From Asterias rubens (lineage: Eukaryota > Echinodermata > Asteroidea > Forcipulatida > Asteriidae): a stretch of DNA of 64,000 nt. Where the stretch lies: positions 4,911,488-4,975,487 of the forward strand of contig NC_047076.1 of NCBI RefSeq assembly GCF_902459465.1. The letters are read 5' to 3'. The notes below the pieces were generated by a model. It saw nothing but the letters and a program-made list of their open reading frames with translations, did no database searches and was not told where the DNA came from. Within the stretch, counting starts at the first letter, position 1. Each line of letters starts with the position of its first letter. A program made the translations under genes and the position numbers. Positions 60,636 through 64,000 of this stretch are shown here, in pieces.

Positions 60636-61880
60636 CTGGTGCCTACTTGGTCCTTGGTCCATCCCTTTTTAGTCATTTGGCACTTTGCAGGGCTCCAATT
60701 TAAAATTGTTATTCTCTGTGTAATACATCAGTACCTTTAAAAGCAAAAACCAATTATGTTCCGATGCTGTAACTCTAATAATCTTCAAACAATACATTTA
60801 AATCATGTAGAGTTACATACATCCTAGACCCAGTAACTGGGGCGCTGTACCCCTTTTTTCAAAATTATGTCATCGGTCGTATAGTACGACTGATAATGAC
60901 AAACTCCTTTTTTCCCCGAAATTTTGGGTCTACATACGTCCTACTAGTGCTCGCTCAAAATCAGTTAAAATGTTTAGAAAGTTTTCCTTAGTCATTTTTA
61001 TTCTGGTCTTGTAAAACAATTTTTAGTGGACAGTAAAACAATTCTTGTTTACCCCCTACAAATTTGAGCCCTGAATTTTCCTTTAAATTTCCTCACCAGA
61101 GTCGCTGCCCAAAACAAACTCGAGGAGCTTATTCCATGGTGAAAACGACACAATTCGCATTTTTTTCACGTAGGGAAATTTATTCTACAGAATTTCTTTG
61201 GGCAAGGTTAGATTTTGCCCTCTTTCCACTAGAGATTTCAATGTAAACAAGGCCCCAATAATATTCTTTATTTTGGTCATCATCTTGCAAAAGTAGCCTG
61301 CTCCAAGGAAAGTTTTGCCAAGACGGAAGTGAAATTGACTTAGTGCACTCAGGTGTACCCCACAAAAAGAGCACAAATATTTGAACAAAACTTCTATAGA
61401 GTTGAGGCAGTTCAATTCCATAACACTTTAACATGATTTTTGTTCACCCACACAATGCAAATAATGTGTATTTCTTGGCAACAGAATCGGTGAGTAATGG
61501 TTTATTTTAGGATCCTTTCCGCTTCAAGCGAAGGGGTGATTTTCTTGATAAGGCCTTAGTATCCCCAAAACGTGGCTCACTGGGGTCCAGTGGAAGGTGG
61601 TGACACTGTAGAATCAGACCCCTGGAATGGAGCACAGCAAAATCTTATTAAAAAATAACACAGCTTATTATCAACATCCTATCGCAATTTGATGCGATGT
61701 AGAAATGGTTCACTATGATCTTGTGATAAATTCTAGATGCATCTAATTATGTGCTCAATATCCCAAAAGAACTAAGTACTGTAGCCAGATATTCTGTCAA
61801 TTCCTAACATAATCATTTGTAATGTTGTGCCCTCCCTTTCAACTACATTGGGGGGGGGGTACCATGTTATTGTAGTACAG

Positions 61881-61912
<32 letters not shown>

Positions 61913-64000
61913 ATTTTCTTTAATCTATTTGTGAAGCTGACATTCTTTCGTTGTTGTTGATTGTTCCTGTTTTTACCTCTTATTGTACATTTTTTTATTT
62001 GGGTGTTTAAAAAACACAGTATCCAGTTTGGCCTTCGGACCAAGTTTTATGTTTGTTTCAATAAAAAATCAAAGATACTTGCAGACATGAGTTTGGTTTC
62101 AGACTGTCAATCACGCCCGCAGTTTAGTGAGTTTGTACTTAATTTAATTATTGTCATTTTTAGAACACACCCTCATCCTTGTGTACTTGTATACTGCTGT
62201 CACAGTCACACTTACTCAAATTGATAGTTGCCATGGTATCGGTAAAAAGTTTTCTTTTCTACTTATTTTTCATAATGTATACTCCAGGGATAGTTCCCAG
62301 TGACCTCAAGTGGCCCTCATCAAACTTCCAAAACAATCAGGTTCATTGTGAGTTAGGGGATGACTCATAGGGATGGTATTGGTGGTTTTTGACCAAAGAA
62401 ACTACAACCAAACAAACTACGTATTTACCATGGAATTCTCCACATGAAAAGCCAATGAATGAACTTTGAATTCATAGTGTACAAATCACTATTAAAAAAT
62501 ACATGAAAAGGCCAAGCAGGTGGATCAAGGTTTTTTTGGCTAGGATCTAAAAACGGAAGTGTATATTAATAGTTTAATCTGACCTGTTTAATCTGTATTT
62601 GAACTATTATACTTTTAAACTTGGCTGTAAACTTGCAATACAACTTTCCTTTTTTATATGTTCAGAGGATGTGACATTTCTGTAGTGATCTTTAGGCTAT
62701 AAAAAAAGGGAAAAGGGTATTAGTTGCACATTGAGTTTTTTGAAGTTTTGCCATGAGATTCGCCAATTGGTTAAGTCTGCTGTCTGTTGCCCTAGAGTAA
62801 CCCACCCATTAGTACACTTGTAGAGTGACTGTCTTGCCCTCCAGTGACTGCCAACTTCACGGGGGTTGAATTAACGAGATAATGTTGATAGTCCATCCAA
62901 TTCGTAAATGACAATATGTCTTTCCGTTTCACAAGTAAATTGTAGGATCTACTCTTTAATTAGGAAAGACATTTATTGAATTTTCAGGATGTGGAACTGC
63001 ACAGTTGTAGGTACCTTTTCTGTGCTACTGTCAGGCAAAATCTTGTTAAACGATTGTGGTCCTTCCTCCATGTGTTTTTACACATGTAGACTGTTGTAAT
63101 CTTGACCCGATTTAACAAAGCTCTGAGATTGATCTGAACTGCAAATCAATCGTAGTTGCTAAGCAAAGTGTGATCTGTCACAACACAAATCACTATGGTA
63201 ATACTGGCAAGTCATGTTTTAAAAGATGAATCTCATGCTTTTTGAAATCGAGCCAAAACCTATTTATATGTAAGGATGTGCAATGTAAGTATTTACTGTA
63301 AAACATCAATGTATTCATGATCAAACACTTTAGGCGATATCAACTGACTTTTAACCTTAGAAACATTTTAAAGAATACCCCCCTACTTGATACATTTTAA
63401 AATATAAATACACTCAACAAGTTAACTCTTTACAATTTTGTTGTCCCATAGTGAAGAAATTGCATGCACAAATTTTGCTGAATGAAACTCTACCGACTCT
63501 GTGCAGTTTTTGATGGTGTCTCGCTATGATTATGAAGTATGGTTTTGATTTCAACGCAAGTTTGGGTTACTGTTTTCATTTGTACCAAAGATAAGTTTCC
63601 CCACTGCTTCTGGCACTTTAAAAGGTAAGGGACACCCAATTGAGAGTGTCCAGGATGACATATCGCAACTTCCACAAGCAGGTCCGATTACTAACCCTAT
63701 ACTCGGCGCATGGGAAATGAGTGTTCAATCCCAAATACACCTTTGGGTGTTTTTTTCCCCCCAACACAATTAAAGGCAATATTATCTTTGGTTTATGGAA
63801 CTATTAGATTGTTTTAATCCTAGATAGAAATGTAGTGTATACAATAAAATGAACCGTTTTTGAGATATTGCCGAAACTCCAGAACATCCACACAGGAAGA
63901 ATATTCCCTATAGGAATACACAATCTGAGAACGTTACCATGGTAACGCTTGTTTTATTCCAATTTTGGGGGATAAAAAGCTATATCTTTTCCCAAACTGT
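60636..64000. other. Right end of the window, no gene recognised
   Basis: It contains a foldback fragment at 60829-60945 (GTAACTGGGGCGCTGTACCCC), poly-C at 61882-61912 and an AATTTCATAGAGCTG-like foldback at 63109-63255. The short open frames (61064-61246, 61961-62224, 63490-63675) show no domain. Confidence 0.5.
61848..61912. repeat. G-tract followed by C31 homopolymer
   Basis: About nine to ten G residues (61848-61858), a 20-nt spacer and 31 C residues (61882-61912). The two runs are complementary, so a G:C hairpin is possible. The length could partly be an assembly artefact. Confidence 0.85.

Noticed and set aside
60136-60672. 178-codon plus-strand frame
   Set aside because: Its second half runs through the AAGGTTTATCGCG MITE, and the first half has no domain.

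Overview
This window looks like nuclear DNA of an invertebrate deuterostome. Six conserved animal genes are split into many short exons with small introns, and the space between exons is filled with tRNA-derived SINEs, LINE 3' ends, MITEs and perfect foldbacks. Repeat style and gene structure suggest an echinoderm, perhaps a sea star; this is inference, because no species marker is visible. Gene names rest on recognisable protein motifs read exon by exon. Exon borders were chosen by splice signals, reading-frame phase and protein similarity; no transcript was available.

Layout, left to right. MED16 (Mediator tail subunit) runs on the minus strand from 16535 to the left edge; 19 coding exons are visible and the C-terminus lies outside. 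XRCC2 (RAD51-paralogue recombination factor) starts head-to-head with it at 16942 and ends at 19373. A gene-free stretch (19374-22278) holds a long foldback, a MITE and a 36-bp minisatellite. GTF3C4 (TFIIIC90) follows on the minus strand, 36380 to 22279, in 17 exons. METTL18 (ribosomal-protein histidine methyltransferase) starts head-to-head with it at 36727 and ends at 44331. PNPO (pyridoxamine-phosphate oxidase) lies on the minus strand, 52946 to 47060. A 16-finger C2H2 zinc-finger gene (57071 to 55593, minus) follows. From 57.1 to 64 kb no protein-coding gene is recognised, only repeats and poly-C tracts.

MED16/XRCC2 and GTF3C4/METTL18 each share a gap of about 350-400 bp between start codons, so each pair probably uses one bidirectional promoter. 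The genes do not form one pathway: they cover Pol II and Pol III transcription, DNA repair, ribosomal protein methylation and vitamin B6 metabolism.

Most notable: (1) three introns with U12-type (minor spliceosome) signals in three different genes, one of them AT-AC; (2) a 61-72 bp snapback element present three times, each copy flanked by a 9-bp target duplication; (3) a MED16 intron made almost wholly of a MITE; (4) a 42-bp minisatellite that appears to have grown from a LINE 3' tail; (5) a pogo/Tigger-like element whose removal restores a SINE; (6) a partial exon duplication and a tandem pair of 5' splice sites in GTF3C4; (7) an XRCC2 with an insert of about 100 residues.
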